Shown: positions 28,696 through 39,543, counted from the first letter of the stretch. The stretch: 64,000 nt of DNA from an uncultured Hyphomonas sp. (GCF_963678195.1 NZ_OY782759.1:3417961-3481960), one strand, 5' to 3'. The notes: generated by a model from the sequence alone, not told the origin. Program-made: numbers and translations.

Positions 28696-31600
28696 TTATT
28701 TGCCTCCTTCGGCTCCGCCCTGGGCCGGAGCGATGGTCACGCGGCCAGCCTTCGAGCGGGCAAACACGGCCGGACGGTACATGTCCTCTGCGACGACGCC
28801 CGGAATGGCGAAGTCACCCGGTGTCACCGCGCGGACCACATAGGCCATCGTCACCGCGTTCGAATAGACATCGACAGCGGCGACATAACGATCATCCTGC
28901 GCCTGGGCGGTCTGGACGTTTGCCAGCTCTCCCAGATAGGCGAAGGCACCATTCGGCCCGTATTCCTGACGGCCATCGGCCGGACGCAACACCGTCTCGA
29001 TCTCGAAACCGGCCGGCAGCAGGTCTGCCACGATGACCGGGTTCAGGCGCCGTTCTTCCGGCGAGACGGTCAGCTTCACGACCAGCTGGTCGCCCTGGGA
29101 CACGCGGGCGAGATCCACCCGGCCACCGGTCAGGGTGTAGAACCGCTTGTCGACCTTCATCTTGGAGGCCGCCGGCGGCGGGGCGCTTGCCGGCGCACCG
29201 GAGACGAGCACGGTCCGGAACATCGGGGTCTTGCCGCCGAGGGTGAAGGTCACGCCTTCGCGGGCCTGGTCTTCGGTCAGGGCATATTGGCGGTCATTAT
29301 TGTTGCCGCGGCCAAGGCCTTCGACATCGAGGCGGAAGTCTTTCCCGCCCCCGTCCAGATCGTTCACCGCCTGCAGGAGGAAGGATTTCTCCTGCGTGGT
29401 CAGGCGGCTCGGGTCCGGCGTCTCTTTGCCGAGCTTTTCGGACAGACGTTCCAGCGTACCGGTCTGTCCGGCCTCTGCGGCGAGCGCCAGCACACCGGCC
29501 AGATCACGCAGCGGCGTCTGGTAATAGTCGCCCGTATTGTCGTAGCCGATCGATGCTTCGGCAGCAATGAAGGCCGAATTGGCGCGGGCCTTGTCGCCCA
29601 GCTGCGCCAGCGCCGCGCCGATATGGGCCCGGGCGAGCGGGCTGTCGATCGACTTCAGCTCGCGGTCATGCAGGTAACGCAGGCGGGAGATGTCCGCTTT
29701 GCCAGCCTTGGCCAGCACATAGAGCGCATAGGCCGAAGACCGTTTCATCAACTGATCGACCGTGTCGTTGGAATACCGGCTCTCATAGACATCAGTGTCG
29801 TAGCCATAGACACGCCAGGCATCGCCCGTCGCGATCTGGCGCAGGGCGCCATAGGCCCGGTCCATCGCTTCGTCCGGCACGGCATAGCCGGCTTCCTTGG
29901 CACGATAGACAAAGTCCGTCGCATAGGCGCCAAGCCAGGGCGAGGCATAGCCATCGCCTTCGCGCCAGAGGCCGAACGCTCCGTCTGCACCCTGACGGTT
30001 CAGCAGTGTATTCACCGCCACCTGAACCTTGGTCGTCGGATCGTCATTGGCATCCTTCGCGCCCATGGCAACCAGTTGTTCCGAATAGAGCAGCGGCAGT
30101 GCGCGGCTCGTCGTCTGTTCGGTACAGCCATAGGGATAGCGGTCGAGCGAAGCATAGAGCGTCGCCGCATCGACCGGGATGGACGAGAAGCCCACCGAAA
30201 CGAAGCCCGAACCCTGGACAAGATCCGTCAAGAGACTCGGATCGACAGAGAAGGCATCGCCCGGCTGCATCAGTTTCGAGGACACGCGCGTCACCGGCAG
30301 GTAAGGCGAACGCGTCTGGATCTGATAGGTCCGGTCCACGGCATATTTGCCGGGGCCTTCGACATCGAGGCGAACGGTGGAAATACCTTCATCCTCGGCC
30401 TCGACACGGACCGGCAGGTCCATGCGCTCACCGGTCTTCAGCACACGGGTCAGCTTGCCGTCGGCAATCGAGACGCCTTTGGTCGCGTCTACCTGAGCCG
30501 AGAATTCGCCGTCTTCCAGTTCGACATTGTCGACACTGGCGGTCAGCACGGCTTCGTCACCCGGCGCCAGGAAGCGCGGCATGATGAGGTCCGCCGGGGC
30601 TTCATCGCGAACGGTCATGGTCGAGACCGCAGAGCCGACGCCGGTCTTCGACCAGGCCACGGCCATCAGGCGCAGCTCACCATTGAACTCCGGCACATCG
30701 AAGCGGACTTTCGCCTTGCCGGACCGGCCGACATCGACGAGGCCGGAGAACAGCGCGACGGATTTGACCGGCACAACGGAGAGGCCTTCCCCGCCCAGCT
30801 GGTCACCGCCCGTGCGCACTTCTGCCGGCAGGCCCATGTTCGGGTCCAGCAAGCGGCCATAATCGTCGTACAGTTCCACGCCGAGGGCCTTCTTGCCGTA
30901 ATAGTACGACACCGGGTCCGGGCTCTTGAACTTGGTGAGGCGCAGGATGCCCTCATCCACGGCGGCGAGCGTCAGATAGACCGGCTCGCGCGGGCCATCG
31001 CCAATGTCGACCTCGATCACCTGTTCGCCGCGCGGACGCGTCACAGACGGCGCATTGATCGCCATATCGAAGGTGCGCGCGTCCATGTTGAGCGGAATAT
31101 AGGTGACACCAACGGCGCGGCGCGGCTTGGCCTGCAGCACCGGATCACGCTCGGTATAGACCGAGACCATGACATAGGCGCCGTCGCCCCACTCATCGTT
31201 CACCGGCAGGGTCACCTGCGTGCCGCCTTCGGTGACAGAGATGTTCTGCACGGAGAGCACCTTGTCGGTCGCAACCACGACCTGCGCCTGCCCGTCATAG
31301 GGCGGGACGATGGTGATCTCTGCGGTCTGGCCGGAGGCCGGGGCCTTGGCCGGGCCGGTGACTTTCACGCGGTCCGGGGCCTCGACGCCATCCTCGGAGA
31401 CATAGCCGCCCCAGCCGACATAGAAATTGTCGCTGGCCGACGTGCCGGACGCAGAGCCCGTGCCTTCGATCACCAGTTCATGGCTGCCCCAGTCGAGGCC
31501 GGAGACCGTGATCTCGCCCGTGCCGCCTTCCGGCGTGGTCAGCACGCCTTCATTCACCTTGGTCACGGTGCGCGAGCGGCGCCAGCGCCAGCGGTCGCCA

Positions 31601-33671
31601 TCATTGTACCAGTCATAATGCCAGTCGATCGCCAGCACTTTCCATTTCAGGTCTTCTGCCACGGCGTTGCCATCGGCATCCACGGCGACGACCTGATAGG
31701 TCGCATCCCCACCCCGCTCGACCGAATAGTCGAAGCCGGGCTTCAGGCCGAGATAGAGGCTCTCCGGCCGGTAAGGCACCCGCACGCTTTCCGACACGGC
31801 CCGTCCGCCGGGTTCCAGCACGGAAACAACCGTGTTCAGGCGCAGCGGCACGCCGGCATTGCTGCCGGCATTGCCGGGCGACAGGCGGATCACGGCATTG
31901 CCCGCACCGTCGGTCGTCACATCGTCGAATTCGAGAATGCGTTCCTGGAAGCTTGAATCGTGACGGCCATAGCTGAACCCTTCAAAGGCCGGGAACGGAT
32001 TGGGCTGACGCTCAACCCGGGCTTCGGCCTTGACGGTCAGGCCCGCGCCCGGCGCACCGTAGAGGAAGCGCGAGGACACTTCGACATCGCGCGTGCCGCC
32101 CAGCTTCACCGGCGTCTCATCATCGGTGGTGAGGTCCACAGCGATACGCTGCGGCACGAAATCCTCGACCGAGAAACGGACAGAGCCGGACGCACCGGGA
32201 ATACCGTCCATCTGGACCTCGACGCGCCACTCACCGCGCGAGGCGCCTTTGGGCAGTTCGAAATTGTGCAGCACGGCAGCGGCGTCCGATCCGGTGAAAC
32301 GGATCTTCTCCGACACAAGGCCATTCGGGCGGTACAGCACCAGGCTCCCGTCACGGTCGGTCACGGCCTTGCCCGTGGTGTCCCGCAGCATGCCGGTCAG
32401 CCTCACCGTTTCGCCCGGCCGGTAAATGCCCCGGTCCGTGTACAGATAGGCATCGATGAGGCCAGGCATGCGGCGCCCGCCGATATTTTCTTCCGACAGG
32501 TCCACCGGCGCGCGGGTCAGATCCAGTGCGGCCAGCTCGCCCTTGGCGGTCAGCGCGAGGATCAGTTTCGGCGCCATATTGCCCTGGCCATTGGTCAGCT
32601 CAGCCGGGAACACGACGCGCCCCTGCTGGTCCGAACGGCTTTCGGCCAGGAGGTCATTGTTGCGGGCGATGAGCTGGACAGTCGTATCGGAGATCGGACG
32701 GCCATCCTTCAGCGACCGCAGCGTCACATCGACCCCGTTGCCGCCCTCATAGGCCGTGATGGCAAGATCGGTCAGCATGATCCAGCGGCTGGTCGAGGCC
32801 GGCGGGCCGAGCGCCTCGTCGATGTCGTCGGCATCCTTGACGGTCACGAAATAGGCGCCCGGCTCCATCGTGCCGATGGTCGCTTCCAGCGGGAAAACGG
32901 TGATGACCGGCGCGTTCTGTTCGCTCGCGACATCGACCGTGCCTTTGAACAATTCCTGTTTCACATCGTCCGGGTCGTTCTCGCCCCAGGTCCAGGAATG
33001 GCTGCCCTGTGCGGACGTCGTGCCCTGGCTGATCCGCTTGAAGGCCAGCGCGCGGTCATTGATGCGGGAAACCGTTACTTCGATCCTGTCGACATTCACC
33101 GTCTCGATCGGCAGGCCATCGGCATTCTCGCGCGGCAGGATGACGCCCGTGCCCTTGAAGCCGACATAAGGCGGCCGGTCGGCAAAATCGATCGGCACTT
33201 CTTCCTGGTTTTTCAGGGTCCGGCCATCGGCGGCCGGCAGGCCCGACAGCAGCGTCGCCGTCCGCTCCGTCCGAAGGACAGGCCGCCAACGCACAGCTCG
33301 CGGCCCTCAACGCTCAGCGCCGGATTGAAGGCCGGACGGAATTCAACATAGGGAGAATAGTCCGCTTCCGGGTCCAGTGCAGCGGAGAAGACGAAACAGG
33401 CCAGCGGCGCATCCTGGCTGGTATCGATGCGGTAGCGGAAATAGGTGAATTCCTGCTCGCGGGCATCGATTGCGGCCTGGCGCCGCTTCTCTCTTTGCCG
33501 GGCCGCCACACTGTCGGCGGGCGACAGCTGCACCACCGTGCCTTCTTCGCCAGGGCCGGAACCGGAGCGCTCGGAGCCGCCACCTCCCCCGCATGCAGCG
33601 AGAACACTCAGGAGCAACGCCATCAGCATTGCCTTGCCGTATCCCCCCTGGCCCGGGATGAAGTGCGTCAT
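28696..33671 (-). pseudogene. Bacterial alpha-2-macroglobulin (YfhM type), interrupted by a frameshift
   Basis: The gene starts at ATG 33671 behind AGGAGAGG with a lipoprotein signal (lipobox VLAAC) and the MG1 domain (EFTYFRYRIDTSQDAPLACF). That frame runs out soon after 33270. The remaining ~1520 residues continue in another frame from about 33270 to 28696. Joining GLSFG of the first to TERTATLLSGLPAADG of the second restores the family sequence, so one base appears lost (or two gained) at about 33264-33276. Downstream everything is intact: several MG domains, a bait region, thioester CTEQ (30126-30115) in YPYGCTEQ, and the C-terminal receptor-binding-like part. The protein family traps proteases in the periplasm. 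The break may be a sequencing error or a recent mutation. Confidence 0.8.
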
Positions 33672-33773
33672 GAAGCCTCTCCTACGTGTAACATGAACAC
33701 TCTTACACATCTTCGCGGGGGCGCGAACAGGGCGTGAATTGGACAATTCCGACATTATTCGGGGATTTCGCCG

Positions 33774-34196
33774 GTGCAGCACCGCCAAACCCAGCTTGCC
33801 AGCCGCGGCACCACGCGCCATCGTCGCGTCATGTGGAGCTGGCGTATCCTCGGATTGATTTCGTTCGCGTTTGGCGCGATCGGTCTGTTTCTGCCTATCT
33901 GGCCCACCACAGTCTTCTGGATTGTCGCCGCGCTGGCCTTCGCCCGCTCCAACCCGGCCTGGGCGGAATGGATCTATGCCCGCCCTAAAATTGGCCCGCC
34001 GATCCGCATCTTTGTCGAGACCGGTGCGCTCAGCCATGCCGGCAAGGCAGCCGCCCTCGGCGGCATGGGCCTGTCAGCCGCTGTGATCGGCTTCGCATTC
34101 TGGAAACGGCCGGTGCCGCTGAGTATCGCCCTGTCGATCCTCGGCTTCGGGGCGCTGTTCGTGATGACGCGCCCCCGGGCGCCCTCGGATTCCTGA
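33774..34196 (+). CDS. DUF454 (YbaN-type) membrane protein
   Basis: This 140-residue protein starts at GTG 33774 with GGGGA seven bases upstream; ATG 33831 is an alternative. It has the DUF454 pattern: GLISFAFGAIGLFLPIWPTT followed by FWIVAALAFARSNP, then two further hydrophobic segments (AAALGGMGLSAAVIGFAF and SIALSILGFGALFVM). The family function is unknown. It is divergent from the alpha-2-macroglobulin gene and converges on the potassium-channel gene with 7 bp between stops. Confidence 0.85.
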   Translation: MQHRQTQLASRGTTRHRRVMWSWRILGLISFAFGAIGLFLPIWPTTVFWIVAALAFARSNPAWAEWIYARPKIGPPIRIFVETGALSHAGKAAALGGMGLSAAVIGFAFWKRPVPLSIALSILGFGALFVMTRPRAPSDS

Positions 34197-34203
34197 CCCG
34201 CAG

Positions 34204-35088
34204 CTAATCGCCCAGACCGCCATCGGTGCCGGGCAACGGCACCTTCCCGTCGGGGGTCCGCTCAGCCTGTGAGGAATAGGCATGGGTGGCAGCCTTTTCC
34301 TTCGCCTCCTGGCGCTCGCGCAGCTCATCCGAGAAGGCGCTGGCAAACACGCCTGCCGGAAGCGCCACGACACCGATGCCGGCAATCGCGATGACCGAGG
34401 CGAACATCCGCCCCAGCGGCGTCACCGGATAGACATCGCCATAGCCGACCGTGGTCAGCGTCGCGATGGCCCACCAGATGGCGCGGGGAATGGAAGCGAA
34501 GCTTTCCTGCTGCTCTCCGCCGACGCCTTCGATGAAATACAGCGCCACCGCCGAGACATAGACCAGCACCAGCGCCATCGCGAGCGCCGTGAGAAGCTGC
34601 GTACCTGCCCGCTTCACCGCCGCGCCAAAAATATCGAAGGCAGGCACGAAGCGCGCAATCTTGATCAGCCGGAACAGGCGCAGCACCCGCAGCGCGATCA
34701 GCGGAATGCCGAACCCGGCCATCATCACGATCAGCTCCGGCAGGAAGGCCAGGAGGTCGGCGATCGAATAGAACCGCGTCATGTATTTGAGCCGGCCGCC
34801 AATGCCTTGATATTCCGGGTCCAGCCCCGCCACGAAGACCCGCAGCACATATTCCACCGCAAAGGCGAACACGACAAAGATATTGAACGCGCGGAACACG
34901 GCCTGCCATTCCGGCTGGGAATTCAGGGCGGGCTCCGTCTCCAGCGCCAGGAACAGGAAGCTCAGCAGGACCAGCGCAACGATGAAGAGGTTGGTGACCG
35001 AGATGCTGCGCAGGCGCGCTTCCGGCACCAGCTCCTGATAGAGCTTGTAGCGCAGCCCCTTCTGCACCATCAGCTGCTGCACCACCAT
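34204..35088 (-). CDS. Voltage-gated-type potassium channel
   Basis: This 294-residue six-helix channel has S1-S3 within about residues 30-130. S4 carries repeated Arg/Lys (RVLRLFRLIKIARF) and the pore loop has the K+ filter TVGYGD (in TLTTVGYGDVYPVTP). S6 follows (FASVIAIAGIGVVALPAGVFASAF), with a short charged cytoplasmic tail. This is a Kv-like (ion_trans) potassium channel of the prokaryotic type, acting in the inner membrane. It lies upstream of nothing obviously related; pheT is next on the same strand, 28 bp away. Confidence 0.92.
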   Translation of the reverse strand: MVVQQLMVQKGLRYKLYQELVPEARLRSISVTNLFIVALVLLSFLFLALETEPALNSQPEWQAVFRAFNIFVVFAFAVEYVLRVFVAGLDPEYQGIGGRLKYMTRFYSIADLLAFLPELIVMMAGFGIPLIALRVLRLFRLIKIARFVPAFDIFGAAVKRAGTQLLTALAMALVLVYVSAVALYFIEGVGGEQQESFASIPRAIWWAIATLTTVGYGDVYPVTPLGRMFASVIAIAGIGVVALPAGVFASAFSDELRERQEAKEKAATHAYSSQAERTPDGKVPLPGTDGGLGD

Positions 35089-35116
35089 GTCCGGCCTCGC
35101 TGCGTTCCCCTTCGGC

Positions 35117-37510
35117 TTATCCTCTTAGCACACCGCCACAGCCTTTGGCGACGGCCGCCACGACCTTGTCCATCAGGGCCTGGATGTCTTCATCCTTCAG
35201 CTTTTCCTTGGGCTGGATCGTCATCTCGAAGGCGACCGACTTCTTGTCGTCCGGCACGCCCTTGCCCTGATAGACGTCGAAGACTTCCACCTGATCGATC
35301 AGCTGTTTGTCGGCACCCTTGGCGAAGCGGACCAGATCGGCCGCCGGCACGGTCTCGTCCACCAGGAACGCCATGTCGCGCCGGATCGGCGTCAGCTCCG
35401 ATCGTTCGAGCACGGACTTGGTCTTGGTCGCTTTCGTTTTCATCAGCGGCAGCGCGTTAAGGTTCAGCTCGAAGCCGAAGGCCGGGCCTTCAACATCCAG
35501 CTGTTTCAGCACGCCGGGATGCAGCGCGCCGAAATGTGCGACCGTCACTTTCGGGCCGAGCTTCAGCGCCGCTGCCTGCCCCGGATGCCAGTGCGGCTGA
35601 GACGGCGGGGCGACCTGGAACCGGTCCCCCGGCTGGCCGAGCGCTTCAAGCACGGCGAAGAGGTCTGCCTTCGCGGCGTAGGAATCATAGGGCTTCGGCG
35701 CACCCTGCCAGTGGCGTTCACCGACCGGGCGGACGAGCGCTGCCACCACGGTGCGCTGGTCGTCCGGCCCATCGCCCAGATAGATCGGGCCCGCCTCGAA
35801 GAAGCGCGCGCCGGGCTCTCCCCGGTTCGCCGCGCGCTGGGCGGCGCCGGCCAGGTTTGCCAGGATCGACGGCCGCATCTGGTTGAGATCGCTCGCCACC
35901 GGATTGGCCACGGTCAGGCTGTCCGGTGTCTTGCCGAACAGGGCCGCACTCGCCTTCGACATGAAGCTCCATGTCACCGCCTCAAGAAAGCCGCGCGCTG
36001 CCAGCACGCGCCGCGCCGTGCGCACGCGCGCCTGCAGCGGGGTCGTGATCGCGCGAACGCCGCCCTCCGGCGCCGGCAGGGATGCCGTCGGCAACTGGTC
36101 GTAACCGACCATGCGGGCAATTTCTTCGACGATGTCGGCCGACTGTTCCATGTCGAACCGGTAGCTCGGCGGCATCAGATACCAGGCATCCCCGGCGTCT
36201 TCGACGGAGAACTCCAGATCCTTCAGGATACGGCGCATGTCGGCGCTTTTGACTTTCAGGCCGGTCAGGCGCTCCACGTCGGCCGGATAGAATGTTACCT
36301 TGTCTGCGCGGGCCGGGATCATGCCCGCGACATTCGCCTTGGACACGGTGCCACCGCCGAATTCCGTGATCAGCGCGAGGGCGAGGTTCAGCCCATCCAC
36401 ACAGGATTGCGGATCGACCCCGCGCTCGAACCGGTAGCGCGCGTCGGAGTGAATGCCGGTTGCGCGGCCCGTGCGGGCTGTGCGCAGCGGGTCGAACCAG
36501 GCGCTCTCGATGAACACATCCGTCGTCTCGTCCGAAACGGCTGTCGACTCGCCGCCCATCACGCCGCCAAGGCCGATGGCGCCGCTGTCGTCAGCGATCA
36601 CGCACATCTCTTCGCCGATGTCATAGGTCTTGCCGTCGATGGCAACGAGCGTCTCGCCTTTCTTGCCGAGGCGTGCCGTGACAGCGCCCTGCAGCTTGGC
36701 CGCATCATAGGCATGCAGCGGACGGGCGCGGTCGAGCGAGATGAAGTTCGTCACATCCACCAGAAGCGAGCGCGGCTGGATACCGACGGCTTTCAGGCGC
36801 TGCTGCATCCAGTCCGGCGACGGACCGTTCTTCACGCCCTTGACCAGCGCGCCTGCGAACATCGGACAGGCGTCCGGTGCGTCCAGCTTGATCTCGACCG
36901 GGCAGTCGAAGCTGCCGGAAATCTTCTTCGCTTCATGCGGGATGAACCGCCCTGCCCCGGCTGCGGCGAGATCGCGCGCGATGCCCTGCACACCCAGCCA
37001 GTCCGGCCGGTTCGGCGTCACTTCGAAATCGATCACGGGGTCGGCGAGACCGAGCGCCTCGGCCGCCGGTGTGCCGAGCGGGATAGACTCGTCGAGGTCG
37101 GCAATGCCGTCATGGTCTTCGCCGGCTTCGATCTCCTTGGTGGAGCACATCATGCCGTGGCTTTCCACACCGCGGATCTTGCGGGGCTTCTTGTCCAGCG
37201 CGAAGTCGAGCCCCGGAATATATGTGCCGAGCGGCGCATAGATTGCCGTCATCCCGGCGCGGGCGTTCGGCGCGCCACAGACGATCTGCTTCATGCCGTC
37301 CACGGTTTCGACCTTGCACACGCGCAGCTTGTCCGCATCCGGATGGGGCTCGGCCTCAATCACCTTGCAGACGGTGAAGTCTTTCAGCGTCTCACGCGGG
37401 TCCTGCACGTCCTCGACCTCGAGGCCGGCCTTCTGCATGCAGGCCAGAATCTCTTCCAGCGTCGCCTTGGAAGCGATGTGGTCGCTCAGCCAGGAAAGGG
37501 TGAATTTCAT
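35117..37510 (-). CDS. pheT: Phenylalanyl-tRNA synthetase beta subunit
   Basis: This 797-residue protein is full length for bacterial PheT. In order it has the N-terminal tRNA-binding (EMAP/OB) domain (DFTVCKVIEAEPHPDADKLR), the B3/B4 editing domain (TARTGRATGIHSDARYRFERG region), the B5 domain, the catalytic-like core, and the C-terminal FDX-ACB anticodon-binding domain (RRDMAFLVDETVPAADLV). It forms the alpha2-beta2 enzyme with PheS. It follows pheS on the minus strand but an unknown membrane protein gene is inserted between them. Confidence 0.97.
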   Translation of the reverse strand: MKFTLSWLSDHIASKATLEEILACMQKAGLEVEDVQDPRETLKDFTVCKVIEAEPHPDADKLRVCKVETVDGMKQIVCGAPNARAGMTAIYAPLGTYIPGLDFALDKKPRKIRGVESHGMMCSTKEIEAGEDHDGIADLDESIPLGTPAAEALGLADPVIDFEVTPNRPDWLGVQGIARDLAAAGAGRFIPHEAKKISGSFDCPVEIKLDAPDACPMFAGALVKGVKNGPSPDWMQQRLKAVGIQPRSLLVDVTNFISLDRARPLHAYDAAKLQGAVTARLGKKGETLVAIDGKTYDIGEEMCVIADDSGAIGLGGVMGGESTAVSDETTDVFIESAWFDPLRTARTGRATGIHSDARYRFERGVDPQSCVDGLNLALALITEFGGGTVSKANVAGMIPARADKVTFYPADVERLTGLKVKSADMRRILKDLEFSVEDAGDAWYLMPPSYRFDMEQSADIVEEIARMVGYDQLPTASLPAPEGGVRAITTPLQARVRTARRVLAARGFLEAVTWSFMSKASAALFGKTPDSLTVANPVASDLNQMRPSILANLAGAAQRAANRGEPGARFFEAGPIYLGDGPDDQRTVVAALVRPVGERHWQGAPKPYDSYAAKADLFAVLEALGQPGDRFQVAPPSQPHWHPGQAAALKLGPKVTVAHFGALHPGVLKQLDVEGPAFGFELNLNALPLMKTKATKTKSVLERSELTPIRRDMAFLVDETVPAADLVRFAKGADKQLIDQVEVFDVYQGKGVPDDKKSVAFEMTIQPKEKLKDEDIQALMDKVVAAVAKGCGGVLRG

Positions 37511-37513
37511 CGT

Positions 37514-38134
37514 CTATTCCAGTTCGGGATCTAATGCGTCTTGAACCTGACTGACCGGGGAAAGGTTCTCAGACAGGTTCTCAAAAATATCTTCTTCGCT
37601 GCGCGTGCAGGCCTTCACACGCCGGGCGGGTGAGTTCTCCGACAGGCCGTCGACCTCCCAGCAGCGTTTGAACACAGAGCAATAGCAGACCCGCATGGTC
37701 AGCTCGCCCCACTTGTCAGCCGTTTCCGCCTGCACTTCCGGGCTGATGGCATCCGCCGGCCAGGAAATCCGCAAGGCGTTGATCGTTTCCCCCGGCGCGA
37801 CAGCGCGCCCGACCATGCTCGTCCATGAAAGGTCGTAACCGCCTGGCAGCGTGTCACGATAGGCATCAAGACTGTCCAGGCGTTTGCCATCTTCCAGTAT
37901 GTCGACCGATTCAATCAGTGCCGGGCCGACACCGCTGTTGCGGAACCGGACACCAATGTCGCGGACATGTGGTTCTGTGGAGACATAGCCATCCGCCTGC
38001 AGGACCGGATAGACCGAACCATGCTGCTGGGCCCTCATGACACGGCCCTGGTCCCAGGCAATGAAGACTGCAAGCGCGCTGGTCACCACCGCGCAGATCG
38101 CAATCACCATTTCAACCTTGTTGCCTGTGCCCAT
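37514..38134 (-). CDS. Membrane-anchored protein of unknown function between pheS and pheT
   Basis: I do not recognise this 206-residue protein. One hydrophobic segment at about residues 7-27 (VEMVIAICAVVTSALAVFIAW) is followed by a soluble domain with a predicted beta-sandwich look (IGVRFRNSGVGPALIESVDI) and four cysteines (CYCSVFKRCW, KAC). The orientation suggests a single-pass protein with a short N-terminus. It is 10 bp behind pheS and 3 bp ahead of pheT, so it must be cotranscribed and may be coupled to pheT translation. Nothing in it suggests tRNA charging. Confidence 0.8.
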   Translation of the reverse strand: MGTGNKVEMVIAICAVVTSALAVFIAWDQGRVMRAQQHGSVYPVLQADGYVSTEPHVRDIGVRFRNSGVGPALIESVDILEDGKRLDSLDAYRDTLPGGYDLSWTSMVGRAVAPGETINALRISWPADAISPEVQAETADKWGELTMRVCYCSVFKRCWEVDGLSENSPARRVKACTRSEEDIFENLSENLSPVSQVQDALDPELE

Positions 38135-38144
38135 GCCGCTGCCC

Positions 38145-39221
38145 TCAGCTCAATCCACCGCTGACGGAGGGCGTGCTCCACGGCGCGAAGCCGTAATGGC
38201 GGGTCCATTGCGGATCGGCCTCGAAATACGGGCGCAGGTCCGGCATGCCGTATTTCAGCATGGCCAGACGGTCGATCCCCATACCGAAGGCGAAGCCCTG
38301 GTATTCGTTCGGGTCGATGCCGCAATTGCGCAGCACGTTCGGATGCACCATGCCGCTGCCCAGAATCTCCATCCAGCTGTCACCGGCGCCGATCTCGATC
38401 GTGTCGCCCTTGCGGGTGTATTTCACATCCATCTCGGCCGACGGTTCCGTGAACGGAAAGAAGTGCGGGCGGAAGCGCGCTTCCACATTGTCGACTTCGA
38501 AAAAGGCTTTCACAAAATCAATGAGACAGCCTTTCAGGTGTCCCATATGCGTGCCCTTCTCGATGACGAGGCCTTCGACCTGGTGGAACATCGGCGTGTG
38601 CGTCGCGTCCCAGTCATTCCGGTAGACCCGGCCCGGCACGAGGATGCGGATCGGCGGCTTCTGGTCCATCATGGTGCGGATCTGCACCGGCGAGGTGTGC
38701 GTGCGCAGCACTTTCGGCGTGTCGCCTTCCTCAGCCTTCATGAAGAAGGTGTCGTGCGTCTCGCGCGCCGGGTGTCCTTCGGGGAAGTTCAGCGCAGTGA
38801 AATTATGCCAGTCGTCTTCCACGTCCGGGCCTTCGGCGACGGTGAAGCCCATATCGCCGAAGATGGCCGCGACTTCCTCGAACACCTGCATCACCGGGTG
38901 CAGCGCGCCCGCCTTCGGGCCAGGAGATGGCGGCAGGGTCAGGTCCAGCTTTTCGCTGGCCAGCTGTTTCTCCAGCGCTTCGGCTTCCAGTTCGGCCTTG
39001 CGGGCGGTGATCGCATCATTCACGCGGTTCTTCAGCGCGTTCAGCTTCGGGCCGTTTTCCTTGCGCTCTTCGGGGCTCATCTTGCCGAGCGAGCTCATCA
39101 GGCCGGAGACCCTGCCCTTCTTGCCGAGCTCTGCCACGCGCACCGCGTCCAGCGTTTCCAGGTCAGCCGCGGCAGCCACCGCCGCCAGCGCTTCGTTTTC
39201 GATGGTCGTAATATCGGACAA
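38145..39221 (-). CDS. pheS: Phenylalanyl-tRNA synthetase alpha subunit
   Basis: This 358-residue PheS has an N-terminal coiled coil (about residues 1-100) binding tRNA, then the class II core: [19 protein letters not shown], the catalytic motif 2 with TSPVQIRTM and [21 protein letters not shown], and motif 3 ([17 protein letters not shown]). The start codon is TTG at 39221, supported by AAAGGGG eight bases upstream. No Phe-rich leader peptide was found ahead of it. A terminator separates it from the ribosomal-protein genes. Confidence 0.95.
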   Translation of the reverse strand: MSDITTIENEALAAVAAAADLETLDAVRVAELGKKGRVSGLMSSLGKMSPEERKENGPKLNALKNRVNDAITARKAELEAEALEKQLASEKLDLTLPPSPGPKAGALHPVMQVFEEVAAIFGDMGFTVAEGPDVEDDWHNFTALNFPEGHPARETHDTFFMKAEEGDTPKVLRTHTSPVQIRTMMDQKPPIRILVPGRVYRNDWDATHTPMFHQVEGLVIEKGTHMGHLKGCLIDFVKAFFEVDNVEARFRPHFFPFTEPSAEMDVKYTRKGDTIEIGAGDSWMEILGSGMVHPNVLRNCGIDPNEYQGFAFGMGIDRLAMLKYGMPDLRPYFEADPQWTRHYGFAPWSTPSVSGGLS

Positions 39222-39290
39222 GGTCTTGCCCCTTTATGTTACCGCGGGCTTTTTAGGCGCTTCGCGGGATCATGCAAATCCGGAAACGGA

Positions 39291-39316
39291 AAAGCCCGGC
39301 ACACTGGCCGGGCTTT
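39291..39316 (-). terminator. Terminator of the rpmI-rplT-orf53 unit
   Basis: AAAGCCCGGC (39291-39300) and GCCGGGCTTT (39307-39316) form a perfect 10-bp stem with a 6-nt loop. Read on the minus strand it is followed by a T-rich stretch (TTCCGTTTCC). It lies 66 bp after the 53-residue gene and 70 bp before pheS, so it separates the two transcription units. Confidence 0.8.
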
Positions 39317-39381
39317 CTCTCATTCAATTCGGCGGCTGCCCTTTCAGGCGGTCACCGGCGGCGCGGGGCCTCACAGAAAGC

Positions 39382-39543
39382 TTACTTGCCGGCAGCTTTC
39401 TTGCGGGCGAGACGCGCACGCTTGGTGTTGCCAAACACGCGGACTTTCGACCGCTTGCCGAGATTGGCCTTCCAGGTCGCGTTGCGGCGCTTGACGCGCG
39501 GCTTCTTGGCCGGGTGCAGAACGGAGTTCGGGGACTTCGACAT
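39382..39543 (-). CDS. Small, very basic protein next to rplT
   Basis: This is a 53-residue frame beginning MSKSPNSVLHPAKKPRVKRR, with a second basic block ending KRARLARKKAAGK. About 40 percent of residues are Lys/Arg, with a single Trp and no acidic residue. AGGA lies nine to ten bases before the ATG. It starts 29 bp behind rplT on the same strand and ends before a strong terminator, so it is the last gene of the rpmI-rplT unit. Composition and place strongly suggest an RNA- or ribosome-associated protein, but I cannot match it to a named ribosomal protein. It could be a lineage-specific ribosomal accessory protein. Codon use is that of a highly expressed gene (AAG, CGC, GGC). Confidence 0.75.
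   Translation of the reverse strand: MSKSPNSVLHPAKKPRVKRRNATWKANLGKRSKVRVFGNTKRARLARKKAAGK

Noticed and set aside
28453-31956. A very long open frame on the plus strand, antisense to the alpha-2-macroglobulin gene
   Set aside because: The minus-strand frame carries family motifs including the thioester; the antisense frame is Arg/His/Gly-rich without motifs, a common by-product of high-GC codon bias.
39222-39290. Possible Phe-sensing leader peptide before pheS
   Set aside because: The only short frame there (M-I-P-R-S-A) has no Phe codon, and no terminator/antiterminator pair follows.
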